A stretch of 45,507 nucleotides of DNA from Bacillus sp. (in: firmicutes) (GTDB lineage Bacteria; Bacillota; Bacilli; Bacillales; Bacillaceae): positions 1-45,507 of the forward strand of contig JAPSLL010000033.1 of the NCBI GenBank assembly GCA_031180805.1, read 5' to 3'. The position numbers and the translations under genes were made by a program. Below the pieces are notes generated by a model. The model was not told where the DNA came from. It saw nothing but the letters and a program-made list of their open reading frames with translations, and did no database searches. Of the stretch, positions 35,920-44,242 are shown piece by piece (positions within the stretch are counted from its first letter, which is position 1; each line of letters begins with the position of its first letter).

Positions 35920-36079
35920 TTTATATGAAGGTAGGGGGTAAAGCAATTAATTTAAAAATCTGACTTAAAAATATGACAATAATATACACATTATAGTCTC
36001 CTATCCATCTGCGTGATACTAAAATAATAGTTATCAGTTAGTTGGTTTCGATTTCGAACAACGTAAAGGAGGAGATAAG

Positions 36080-37768
36080 ATGGAAAGCCAAAAGCCATGG
36101 TTACAACATTACCCAAACGATATCCCTCATCATATAAATATTGATGAAAAGCCACTCTTTTATTATTTACAACAGACCGCTAAAGAATTTCCAACGAAAA
36201 CTGCTATCCACTTCTTAGGGAAAGAATTATCTTATACTGAGCTTTATATTCAATCATTGAAATTAGCAAATTATTTGCAGTCAATCGGATTACAAAAAGG
36301 TGACAGAGTATCCATTATGCTACCTAATTGCCCTCAGGCTGTCATCGCGTATTATGGAACAATCCTTTGTGGCGGAATTGTTGTCCAGACGAATCCGCTT
36401 TATATGGAACGAGAGCTAGAATATCAATTAAAGGATAGTGGCTCAACATATATCATTACGCTTGATTTATTGTATCCTAGGGTATCTAAAATGAAAGCGT
36501 TAACAAATCTGAAGCATATCATTGTTACAGGTATTAAGGATTATTTGCCATTCCCAAAAAATTTGCTTTATCCACTTGTACAAAAGAAAGAAAAGCAAGT
36601 AGTAGTAAAAGTTGAACATCAAGGAGATACACATTTATTCAAAAAAATTATGCTAACTGCATTACCTAACGTCACAATTCCGGATATTAATCCAAAGGAG
36701 GATATAGCGATCCTCCAATATACAGGGGGAACAACAGGCTTTCCGAAGGGCGTCATGCTTACACATGAAAATCTTGTTGCAAATACACAAATGTGTGCTG
36801 CTTGGATGTATAAGTGTAAAAAAGGCGAAGAGTCTGTATTAGGGATTATTCCATTTTTTCATGTTTATGGGATGACTGCAGTTATGAATTTATCCATCAT
36901 GCAAGCATTTAAAATGATTTTACTGCCGAAGTATAATCCGACAGATACGTTAAAAACAATCCAAAAATTAAAGCCAACCCTTTTTCCTGGTGCACCAACG
37001 ATTTATATATCTTTATTAAATCACCCTGAATTAAAAGAATATGATTTATCATCAATTGATGGCTGTATTAGCGGATCTGCGGCTTTACCTGTAGAAGTTC
37101 AAGAGCAATTTGAGGGAATTACAGGAGGTAGACTTGTAGAAGGATACGGTTTATCAGAAGCTTCACCAGTTACTCATGCAAATTTTTTATGGAGTAATAG
37201 AAAAACAGGAAGTATCGGTGTGCCGTGGCCGAGTACAGATGCAATTATTATTTCGTATGAATCAGGTGGGAGAGCAGAACCTAATGAGCTTGGAGAATTA
37301 CTCGTTAAGGGACCGCAAGTAATGAAGGGGTATTGGAATCGACTTGAGGAAACTGAAGCAGCTTTACGAGATGGCTGGCTATATACAGGTGATATTGGCT
37401 ATATGGATGAGGAGGGTTATTTTTATATTGTAGACAGGAAAAAAGATATGATTATTGCAAGTGGATATAATATTTATCCTCGAGAGATTGAAGAAGTGTT
37501 ATATGAACATGATAAGGTCCAAGAGGTAGTTGTAGCTGGAATTCCAGATCCTTATCGGGGTGAGACTGTAAAAGCATACATTGTTCTAAAAGAAGGGGTA
37601 ACAGCAACTGCTGAAGAGTTTAACGAGTATGCGAGAAAACATTTGGCAGCATATAAGGTACCGCATATTTATGAATTTAGAAATGAACTACCAAAAACAG
37701 CGGTCGGAAAAATATTAAGGCGTGCTCTTATTGAGGAAGAGAAAGAAAAACTAAAAAACGCAAATTAA
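36080..37768 (+). CDS. lcfA: Long-chain fatty acid-CoA ligase
   Basis: Activates fatty acids to acyl-CoA with ATP, the entry to beta-oxidation. The 562-aa ANL-superfamily protein has the P-loop LQYTGGTTGFPKGVMLTH, the A5 motif EGYGLSEASP, the hinge motif TGDIGYMDEEGYFYIVDRKK and a C-terminal catalytic Lys in PKTAVGKILRR. Length is near B. subtilis LcfA (560). AAAGGAGG lies 8 nt before the ATG. In B. subtilis lcfA-fadR-fadB-etfB-etfA is a FadR-controlled operon. Here the same order is kept, but a promoter and FadR box lie between lcfA and fadR. Confidence 0.95.
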   Translation: MESQKPWLQHYPNDIPHHINIDEKPLFYYLQQTAKEFPTKTAIHFLGKELSYTELYIQSLKLANYLQSIGLQKGDRVSIMLPNCPQAVIAYYGTILCGGIVVQTNPLYMERELEYQLKDSGSTYIITLDLLYPRVSKMKALTNLKHIIVTGIKDYLPFPKNLLYPLVQKKEKQVVVKVEHQGDTHLFKKIMLTALPNVTIPDINPKEDIAILQYTGGTTGFPKGVMLTHENLVANTQMCAAWMYKCKKGEESVLGIIPFFHVYGMTAVMNLSIMQAFKMILLPKYNPTDTLKTIQKLKPTLFPGAPTIYISLLNHPELKEYDLSSIDGCISGSAALPVEVQEQFEGITGGRLVEGYGLSEASPVTHANFLWSNRKTGSIGVPWPSTDAIIISYESGGRAEPNELGELLVKGPQVMKGYWNRLEETEAALRDGWLYTGDIGYMDEEGYFYIVDRKKDMIIASGYNIYPREIEEVLYEHDKVQEVVVAGIPDPYRGETVKAYIVLKEGVTATAEEFNEYARKHLAAYKVPHIYEFRNELPKTAVGKILRRALIEEEKEKLKNAN

Positions 37769-37805
37769 ATGAAACGATGAATGTTGCATTGGCATTTTTA
37801 AATGT

Positions 37806-37834
37806 GGAATAGGGGACGGATTGTCTTCTATTCC
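37806..37834. repeat. Hairpin downstream of lcfA
   Basis: GGAATAG (37806-37812) pairs with CTATTCC (37828-37834), with an inner GAC/GTC. No T run follows, so it is not a typical terminator; it may stabilise the lcfA 3' end. Confidence 0.4.
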
Positions 37835-37874
37835 TACTATTCAAATACTTTATAGGATAAATAATTAAAGATAC

Positions 37875-37929
37875 TTGACAGAAATGGGCTTGAAAAACTA
37901 ATATTAACTTATGAATGATTGCTCATTCA
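37875..37929 (+). promoter_or_regulatory. fadR promoter with FadR operator
   Basis: TTGACA (37875-37880) and TAATAT (37899-37904, 18-bp spacing) are followed by TGAATGATTGCTCATTCA (37912-37929). The latter matches the B. subtilis FadR box TGAATGA-N4-TCATTCA and covers the predicted start. FadR bound here should block transcription; long-chain acyl-CoA should release it, giving autoregulation of fadR and the downstream genes. Confidence 0.85.
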
Positions 37930-38007
37930 TTTTATGTAAGCTTAGTAGAAAATCTTGGTTAGAAAATATTAGAATAAGTCATTGCATGGAAAAAGGGGAG
38001 TATTACG

Positions 38008-38595
38008 TTGAAACAGAAAAAACCTAAATATAAACAAATAATCGATGCAGCAGTCATTGTGATAGCGGAAAATGGCTATCACCAAGCACAGGTTTCTAAA
38101 ATAGCAAAGCAAGCAGGAGTAGCCGATGGAACAATCTACTTGTATTTTAAGAACAAGGAGGATATCCTCGTTTCCCTTTTTCAAGAAAAAATGGGGGAAT
38201 TTATTGAAAAAATAGAGGTTGAAATAAAATCCGTTGAGACAGCAGCAGAAAAACTTTATAAGCTCATAAAAACACACTTCTCATTATTAGCAGCAGATCA
38301 TCATTTAGCGATTGTGACACAACTCGAGCTTAGACAATCTAATAAGGAATTAAGACTTAGAATTAACGAGGTACTTAAAGGTTATTTAAATGTTGTGGAT
38401 AAGATTATCCGCACAGGTATCGAAACTGGTGAATTTAGAGATGAAATTGATACTAGATTAGCAAGGCAAATGATATTCGGTACGATCGATGAAATCGTTA
38501 CGACTTGGGTTATGAATGAACAAAAATATCATTTATCAGAACAGACGCAAAAGGTTCATCAATTACTTATAAACGGTTTTGCCAAATCAAATTAA
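38008..38595 (+). CDS. fadR: Fatty-acid degradation repressor FadR (TetR family)
   Basis: TetR-type repressor of beta-oxidation genes, released by long-chain acyl-CoA. The 195-aa protein has the N-terminal helix-turn-helix (VSKIAKQAGVADGTIYLYFKNKEDIL, about 29-54) and a helical ligand domain with family motifs (QLELRQSN, FGTIDEIVTTWV). Length agrees with B. subtilis FadR/YsiA (194). TTG start, 7 nt after GGGGAG. A near-perfect FadR box lies 79 nt upstream, so it is autoregulated. Confidence 0.95.
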   Translation: MKQKKPKYKQIIDAAVIVIAENGYHQAQVSKIAKQAGVADGTIYLYFKNKEDILVSLFQEKMGEFIEKIEVEIKSVETAAEKLYKLIKTHFSLLAADHHLAIVTQLELRQSNKELRLRINEVLKGYLNVVDKIIRTGIETGEFRDEIDTRLARQMIFGTIDEIVTTWVMNEQKYHLSEQTQKVHQLLINGFAKSN

Positions 38596-38681
38596 CGATT
38601 AGCGGTCTTAATCTATGTACATTTCTTTTTCTTCCTGTCATACATTAGATTATAAACTAGCCGATTTAGATGGAGGGTATC

Positions 38682-39455
38682 ATGAATTACTTAAACCTAA
38701 AGAAAAATGAAAACATTGCAATGATTGAAATCAATCATCAGCCAGCAAATGCTTTGTCTTCAGATGTTTTAAAGGAATTATCAATGCTCATTGACGAGCT
38801 TGAATATGATGATGATGTTAGGGTAGTAGTACTTCATGGCAAAGGAAAAATCTTTTCAGCAGGAGCAGATATAAAAGAATTTGTTCACTTTTCCTCTGAG
38901 GGTAATTTTTCGATATTATCCAAAAATGGGCAAAGCGTTTTTGAGAAGATTGAATCGTTGCGAAAGCCAGTCATAGCTGCAATACACGGTGCCGCTTTAG
39001 GTGGAGGGCTTGAGTTAGCGATGGCATGTCATCTTCGACTTGTCTCAAATGATGCAAAATTAGGACTTCCTGAATTACAGCTCGGGATTATTCCGGGATT
39101 TGGTGGGACTCAGAGACTTCCAAAATATATTGGGAATGGACGGGCATTAGAAATGATGCTAACTAGTGAGCCTATTACTGGTGAAGAAGCAGTAATGATC
39201 GGATTGGCAAATCACTCTTATCCTGAGGAAATTCTTTTGAATGAAGCAAAACGTTTAGCTGCTAAATTTGCAGCAAAAAGTCCAAAAACAGTTAGTGCAG
39301 TTCTCTCACTTCTTAATGAAGCTAATTCAAAATCAGATCAAGAAGGGTATGAAAAAGAAGCAATTGCTTTTGGAGATGTATTCGGTAGTTCTGATGCAAA
39401 AGAAGGAATATCAGCATTTATTGAGAAAAGAGAGCCGAAATTTACAGGGGAATAA
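38682..39455 (+). CDS. fadB: Enoyl-CoA hydratase
   Basis: Crotonase-family enzyme adding water to trans-2-enoyl-CoA in beta-oxidation. The 257-aa protein has the oxyanion-hole segments FSAGADIKEF and HGAALGGGLELA and the second catalytic Glu in LPELQLGIIPGFGGTQ; both catalytic glutamates of true hydratases are kept. An in-frame ATG at 38670 exists, but GGAGGG (38672-38677) lies 4 nt before the ATG at 38682, which gives the length seen in B. subtilis FadB. It lies between fadR and etfBA. Confidence 0.94.
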   Translation: MNYLNLKKNENIAMIEINHQPANALSSDVLKELSMLIDELEYDDDVRVVVLHGKGKIFSAGADIKEFVHFSSEGNFSILSKNGQSVFEKIESLRKPVIAAIHGAALGGGLELAMACHLRLVSNDAKLGLPELQLGIIPGFGGTQRLPKYIGNGRALEMMLTSEPITGEEAVMIGLANHSYPEEILLNEAKRLAAKFAAKSPKTVSAVLSLLNEANSKSDQEGYEKEAIAFGDVFGSSDAKEGISAFIEKREPKFTGE

Positions 39456-39528
39456 ATGACGTAATCAAGGGCTTGGTGAATGGTAAGTAAAGTTTAAGGT
39501 TTACAATTAAACAATGGGGGAATGGGTA

Positions 39529-40302
39529 ATGAATATTTTCGTACTTATGAAAAGAACATTTGATACAGAAGAAAAGATTGTTTTACAGAATGGTCAAATC
39601 GTTGAAGATGATGCTGAATTTATTATAAACCCATATGATGAATACGCAATAGAGGAAGCGCTAAAATTACGGGATAACCATGGTGGAGAGGTAACGGTCA
39701 TAACGATTGGAAATGATGAATCTGAAAAACAATTACGTACAGCATTAGCAATGGGCTGTGACAAGGCAGTGCTGATAAATATTGAGGATGATATCGAAGC
39801 GTGTGATGCTTATACGACATCTCGAATACTTGCAGAGTACTTTAAAGATGTTGATTTTGATATTATTTTGGGAGGAAATGTTGCGATTGATGGAGGATCT
39901 GGTCAGGTAGGACCACGTTTAGCAGAATTATTAACGATACCATATGTGACAACAATTACGAAGCTTGAAGTTAGTGGAAATACTGCAACGATTGTACGTG
40001 ATGTAGAAGGGGATTCGGAGGTTATTGAAACGACATTACCGTTATTAGTAACTGCACAACAAGGGTTAAATGAGCCGAGGTATCCATCTTTACCTGGGAT
40101 TATGAAAGCTAAAAAGAAGCCTTTAGATGAGCTTGAAATTGACGATTTAAATCTTGATGAAGATGAGATTGCAGCAAAGACTAAAACGATTGAGATATAT
40201 TTACCGGCTAAAAGGGAGGCAGGAAGAATACTTGAAGGGGAATTAAATGAACAAGTTACTGAATTAATTTCACTTCTTCATAACGAAGCAAAAGTTATAT
40301 AA
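39529..40302 (+). CDS. etfB: Electron transfer flavoprotein beta subunit
   Basis: Forms with EtfA the soluble flavoprotein that takes electrons from acyl-CoA dehydrogenases. The 257-aa protein (same length as B. subtilis) starts MNIFVLMKRTFDTEEKI, binds AMP through its GGNVAIDGGSGQVGPRLAELL segment and has the ETF-beta signature around VEGDSEVIETTLP. The frame extends to 39514, but GGGGG (39516-39520) supports the ATG at 39529. etfA follows 45 nt later. Confidence 0.96.
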   Translation: MNIFVLMKRTFDTEEKIVLQNGQIVEDDAEFIINPYDEYAIEEALKLRDNHGGEVTVITIGNDESEKQLRTALAMGCDKAVLINIEDDIEACDAYTTSRILAEYFKDVDFDIILGGNVAIDGGSGQVGPRLAELLTIPYVTTITKLEVSGNTATIVRDVEGDSEVIETTLPLLVTAQQGLNEPRYPSLPGIMKAKKKPLDELEIDDLNLDEDEIAAKTKTIEIYLPAKREAGRILEGELNEQVTELISLLHNEAKVI

Positions 40303-40347
40303 CTAGGCTTAACAGTTTACGGGATAACATGAATAGGGGGAATAATG

Positions 40348-41331
40348 ATGGCGAGAAAAATTCTTGTTTTGGCAGAGACACGTGAACAGGTATTGCGTAA
40401 TGTTTCTTATGAGGTCATCGCTGCGGGGAAGGAGATTTCAGAAGGCGGAGAGGTTGTTAGTGTATTAATTGGAGAGAACATTTCATCATTAGCAAGTGAG
40501 TTAATTCATTATGGGGCAGATCGTGTCATAACAGTAGAAGACGCAAATTTATCTACCTATACTCCAGATGGATATGCACAAGCTTTATTAGCAACAATAA
40601 AGGAGGAAAATCCGGAAGCAATTATTATAGGTCATACAGCATTGGGTAAGGATTTATCACCAAAAATTGCTGCAAAGCTACAATTAGGATTAATTTCTGA
40701 TGTAACTGCGATTGAAATAACAGGTGGAAATGTTATTTTTTCAAGACCGATTTATTCAGGTAAAGCCTTTGAAAAGCAAATTATAACAGATGGACTTATC
40801 TTTGCGACAATCCGCCCAAATAATATTAATCCGTTACGTAAGGATGATACAAGGACAGGTGAAATTCATTCACTATCGGTAGAAATTAAAGATTTACGGA
40901 CAATTGTAAAAGAGGTTGTTCGAAAAGCAACTGAGGGTGTTGACTTATCGGAAGCAAAAGTGATTATCGCTGGTGGTCGAGGAGTGAAAAGTGAAGAAGG
41001 ATTTGAACCACTAAAAGAATTGGCTAATGTCCTTGGTGGTGCTGTAGGTGCATCGCGCGGGGCATGTGATGCTAATTATTGTGACTATTCATTGCAAATA
41101 GGTCAAACAGGTAAGGTTGTGACACCTGATCTGTATATTGCTTGTGGAATTTCCGGGGCAATACAACATTTAGCTGGAATGTCAAATTCAAAAGTTATTG
41201 TCGCAATCAATAAAGATCCAGAGGCAAATATTTTTAATGTGGCTGATTATGGCATTGTTGGTGATTTATTTGAGGTTGTACCATTATTAACGGAAGAAAT
41301 TAAGGCATTAAAGTTAAATGTAAATAGTTAA
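40348..41331 (+). CDS. etfA: Electron transfer flavoprotein alpha subunit
   Basis: FAD-binding subunit of ETF. The 327-aa protein has the N-terminal adenine-nucleotide-hydrolase-like domain (about 1-195) and the C-terminal FAD domain with GGRGVKSEEGF, GASRGACD, GQTGKVVTPDLYIACGISG and AINKDPEANIF. The tandem ATGATG at 40345/40348 leaves two starts; the second is 7 nt from GGGGG and gives a length closer to B. subtilis (325). No terminator is evident before the trxA promoter. Confidence 0.97.
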   Translation: MARKILVLAETREQVLRNVSYEVIAAGKEISEGGEVVSVLIGENISSLASELIHYGADRVITVEDANLSTYTPDGYAQALLATIKEENPEAIIIGHTALGKDLSPKIAAKLQLGLISDVTAIEITGGNVIFSRPIYSGKAFEKQIITDGLIFATIRPNNINPLRKDDTRTGEIHSLSVEIKDLRTIVKEVVRKATEGVDLSEAKVIIAGGRGVKSEEGFEPLKELANVLGGAVGASRGACDANYCDYSLQIGQTGKVVTPDLYIACGISGAIQHLAGMSNSKVIVAINKDPEANIFNVADYGIVGDLFEVVPLLTEEIKALKLNVNS

Positions 41332-41421
41332 AAGTCTAAAATCAAAATTAAAAAACTAATAATGATGAAATTCATGTTTTGAACTGGAAACATAGGGGAA
41401 AATAGATTTGAAGCAAAATGA

Positions 41422-41450
41422 TAGCTAACTTTTAAAGTCGATGCTATACT
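41422..41450 (+). promoter_or_regulatory. Extended -10 promoter for trxA
   Basis: TGCTATACT (41442-41450) is an extended -10 about 38 nt before the ATG; the -35 (TAGCTA) is poor. A second, stress-type promoter as in B. subtilis was not seen. Confidence 0.45.
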
Positions 41451-41488
41451 TTAATCATATTTACCCCACAATTTTAGGAGGAATTACA

Positions 41489-41803
41489 ATGGCAATAACA
41501 CATGTTACAGATGAAACATTTACAAATGAAACAAGCGAAGGTGTTGTACTAGTTGACTTTTGGGCACCATGGTGCGGACCTTGTAAAATGATTGCTCCAG
41601 TATTAGAAGAGCTTGATTCTGATATGGGAGATAAAGTGAAAATTGTAAAAGTTGATGTTGATGAAAACCAAGAAACAGCAGGTAAATACGGTGTAATGAG
41701 TATTCCAACACTACTTGTATTAAAAGATGGAGAAGTTGTTGATAAAGCTGTAGGCTATCAACCAAAAGAAGCATTGGCTGATGTTTTAAATAAACATGTT
41801 TAA
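41489..41803 (+). CDS. trxA: Thioredoxin
   Basis: General disulfide reductase for ribonucleotide reductase and other partners. The 104-aa protein (same size as B. subtilis TrxA) has the active site WCGPC with C29 and C32, the cis-proline loop MSIPTLLV and the buried Asp in LVDFWAPW. The frame is open from 41441, but AGGAGG (41476-41481) sets the ATG at 41489. Own promoter and terminator, so it is expressed as a single gene. Confidence 0.98.
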   Translation: MAITHVTDETFTNETSEGVVLVDFWAPWCGPCKMIAPVLEELDSDMGDKVKIVKVDVDENQETAGKYGVMSIPTLLVLKDGEVVDKAVGYQPKEALADVLNKHV

Positions 41804-41810
41804 AAAAATT

Positions 41811-41837
41811 GGATTGACATTTGTCAGTCCTTTTTTT
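41811..41837 (+). terminator. Terminator after trxA
   Basis: GGATTGAC (41811-41818) pairs with GTCAGTCC (41823-41830; one G-T pair), then seven T. Confidence 0.92.
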
Positions 41838-41939
41838 AATCTGCTTAAAGGAAAACTTTGCATTCATTACGTATAGTTAACATAGCTGAAATGAGCGAAA
41901 TCTGATACGATAAAGAGGTGTTTTTTTGGTTATGGACTG

Positions 41940-41986
41940 TAATCCGCCAATATAATTTAATCTAATACGATTATGTTTGCGGATTA
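41940..41986. repeat. Inverted repeat in the uvrC leader
   Basis: TAATCCGC (41940-41947) is perfectly mirrored by GCGGATTA (41979-41986) around a 31-nt AT-rich loop that contains a TATAAT (41951-41956). It could be an operator pair flanking a -10 or an mRNA hairpin. It does not match the LexA (CGAAC-N4-GTTCG) box. Confidence 0.45.
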
Positions 41987-42020
41987 ACGTCTATAAAATT
42001 TGAAAAAAGGAGTGTTTGCT

Positions 42021-43796
42021 ATGATTGATCATATAAAGGAAAAGCTTGCACTTCTTCCTGATCAACCAGGATGCTATATCATGAAAGATCGCCAAGGTAC
42101 GGTCATTTATGTAGGTAAGGCAAAAGTATTAAAAAATCGTGTTCGTTCGTATTTTACAGGATCACATGACGGAAAAACACTTCGTTTAGTGAATGAGATT
42201 GTTGATTTTGAATACATTGTAACGTCCTCAAATATTGAAGCATTAATTTTAGAATTGAATCTTATAAAAAAATATGATCCAAAATATAATGTAATGCTAA
42301 AGGATGACAAAACATATCCGTTTATTAAAATAACAAATGAACGTCATCCTAGGTTAATTGCAACGAGACAAGTGAAAAAGGATAAAGGAAAGTACTTTGG
42401 TCCTTACCCAAATGTACAATCAGCGAGAGAAACAATTAAATTATTGGACCGGTTATACCCTCTTCGTAAATGTTCAACAATGCCAGATCGGGTATGTCTA
42501 TATTATCATATGGGCCAATGCCTTGCTCCATGTGTAAATGATATATCAGAAGAAACGAATCGAGAAATGGTTGAGGAAATTGCTAAATTTTTAAATGGTG
42601 GATATAAAAAGATAAAAGAAGAGCTTCAGGAGAAAATGACTACGGCTGCAGAGCAATTAGAATTTGAACGCGCACAGGAGTATCGAGATCAAATTATTCA
42701 CATTGAAGCAACGATGGAAAAACAAAAAATGACAATGAATGATTTTGTTGATAGAGATGTTTTTGGGTATGCTTATGATAAAGGATGGATGTGTGTTCAA
42801 GTATTTTTTATTAGACAAGGGAAATTAATTGAACGTGATGTGTCAATGTTTCCAATTTATGATAGCCCAGAACAAGAATTTTTAACTTTTATCGGGCAAT
42901 TTTACTCAAAAGCAAATCATTTTTTACCAAAAGAGATTTTACTACCTGATAGCGTTGAAATTAAATTAGTTGAACAGCTGTTAGATGTATTAGCTCTTCA
43001 GCCAAAACGCGGTAAAAAGAAGGATTTAATATTACTAGCACACAAAAATGCCAAAATTGCCTTGCAGGAAAAATTTTCTCTGATTGAAAGAGATGAGGAA
43101 CGTACCGTTAAAGCTGTTGAAAACCTTGGAGATAAACTAGGCATCCATACACCTCACCGAATAGAGGCGTTTGATAATTCAAATATTCAAGGAACAGATC
43201 CAGTATCGGCGATGGTTGTATTTGAAGATGGTAAGCCTGCAAAAAAATATTACCGTAAATATAAAATCAAAGGTGTAAAAGGACCGGATGATTATGAATC
43301 AATGAGAGAGGTTGTACGACGAAGATATAGTCGTGTATTAAAGGAGGATTTACCACTTCCAGATTTAATTATTATAGATGGTGGTAAAGGGCATTTAGCT
43401 GCAGCACAGGATGTCCTGGGAAATGAGTTAGGTCTAGACATTCCAATCGCAGGTCTTGTGAAGGATGATAAACATAGAACTTCAGAACTAATAATCGGCT
43501 CACCTCCTGAATTTATTCCCCTTGCTAGGAACAGTCAAGAATTTTATTTATTGCAAAGAATTCAAGACGAGGTTCATCGGTTTGCGATTACCTTTCATAG
43601 ACAGCTTCGCGGGAAAAGTGCCTTTCAATCTATTTTGGATGATATTCCTGGTGTCGGTGCACAGCGGAAAAAAATGCTTCTTAAGCATTTTGGGTCATTG
43701 AAAAAGATGAAAGAAGCAGATATTGAACAATTCAAAGAAGCTGGGATGCCTGAGAATATTGCAAAGCAAATCTTTGAGCATTTGAGTGATAAATAG
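42021..43796 (+). CDS. uvrC: UvrABC excinuclease subunit C
   Basis: Makes the two incisions in nucleotide excision repair. The 591-aa protein has the GIY-YIG nuclease ([19 protein letters not shown], about 17-35), the Cys-rich turn around [22 protein letters not shown], the UVR domain ([13 protein letters not shown], about 210-222), the RNase H-like 5' nuclease ([20 protein letters not shown]) and tandem helix-hairpin-helix at the end ([18 protein letters not shown]). AAAGGAG (42006-42012) fits the ATG at 42021 rather than the in-frame TTG at 42000. Confidence 0.97.
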   Translation: MIDHIKEKLALLPDQPGCYIMKDRQGTVIYVGKAKVLKNRVRSYFTGSHDGKTLRLVNEIVDFEYIVTSSNIEALILELNLIKKYDPKYNVMLKDDKTYPFIKITNERHPRLIATRQVKKDKGKYFGPYPNVQSARETIKLLDRLYPLRKCSTMPDRVCLYYHMGQCLAPCVNDISEETNREMVEEIAKFLNGGYKKIKEELQEKMTTAAEQLEFERAQEYRDQIIHIEATMEKQKMTMNDFVDRDVFGYAYDKGWMCVQVFFIRQGKLIERDVSMFPIYDSPEQEFLTFIGQFYSKANHFLPKEILLPDSVEIKLVEQLLDVLALQPKRGKKKDLILLAHKNAKIALQEKFSLIERDEERTVKAVENLGDKLGIHTPHRIEAFDNSNIQGTDPVSAMVVFEDGKPAKKYYRKYKIKGVKGPDDYESMREVVRRRYSRVLKEDLPLPDLIIIDGGKGHLAAAQDVLGNELGLDIPIAGLVKDDKHRTSELIIGSPPEFIPLARNSQEFYLLQRIQDEVHRFAITFHRQLRGKSAFQSILDDIPGVGAQRKKMLLKHFGSLKKMKEADIEQFKEAGMPENIAKQIFEHLSDK

Positions 43797-43894
43797 ATTG
43801 AAATTTTTGTGGTATTGCTAAAGTGCTTGCGCTTTTCATTAAAGTTTGATAATCTTGTTAGTAATTTCATAGTATGATCGTTATTTATTGAATG

Positions 43895-44136
43895 AAGGTA
43901 GAGGTGCGAAATTCAAGAGTAGCCAGTTTGAGGAGGATGGTCTCCAATGAAAGCTGGTGAAAGGGAATTTTGCCGAAGCTGTTATAGTACCATTGCTATA
44001 ATGGCTGGTTTTACATTTAACAGATGTAAAACTGTCAAGAAAATGTAATTTCTTGGAGAGCTATCTCATTGTGAAAGCGAAGTTTATTATTTTCGTTTTG
44101 TATGGCAATGGGATATTAATATCTCATTGCCTTTTT
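43895..44136 (+). promoter_or_regulatory. Lysine riboswitch (L box)
   Basis: Lysine-binding leader of lysC. It has conserved blocks GAGGTGCGAAATTCAAGAGT, AGCCAG...GAGGA, TGAAAGCTGGTGAAAGGG and TTGCCGAAGC. P1 can form between AGGTAG (43896-43901) and CTATCT (44061-44066). The overlapping strand TATCTCATTG (44062-44071) can instead pair with CAATGGGATA (44106-44115), the left arm of the terminator. Lysine should thus favour P1 and termination. Confidence 0.94.
44104..44136 (+). terminator. Terminator of the lysine riboswitch
   Basis: GGCAATGGGATA (44104-44115) pairs with TATCTCATTGCC (44120-44131) with one G-T pair, followed by five T. Confidence 0.93.
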
Positions 44137-44242
44137 GTTTTTGTTGCTTTTTTAGAAAATGAGTAAACGGTTAGTAGTAGCTTTTATGCCTTCTATCATA
44201 CATGACTGATCATTTGAATAATCAATGAAGGGTGAGATTGTG

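Noticed and set aside
36041-36060. GTTTCGATTTCGAAC inverted sequence before lcfA as a LexA or FadR site
   Set aside because: It matches neither CGAAC-N4-GTTCG nor TGAATGA-N4-TCATTCA.
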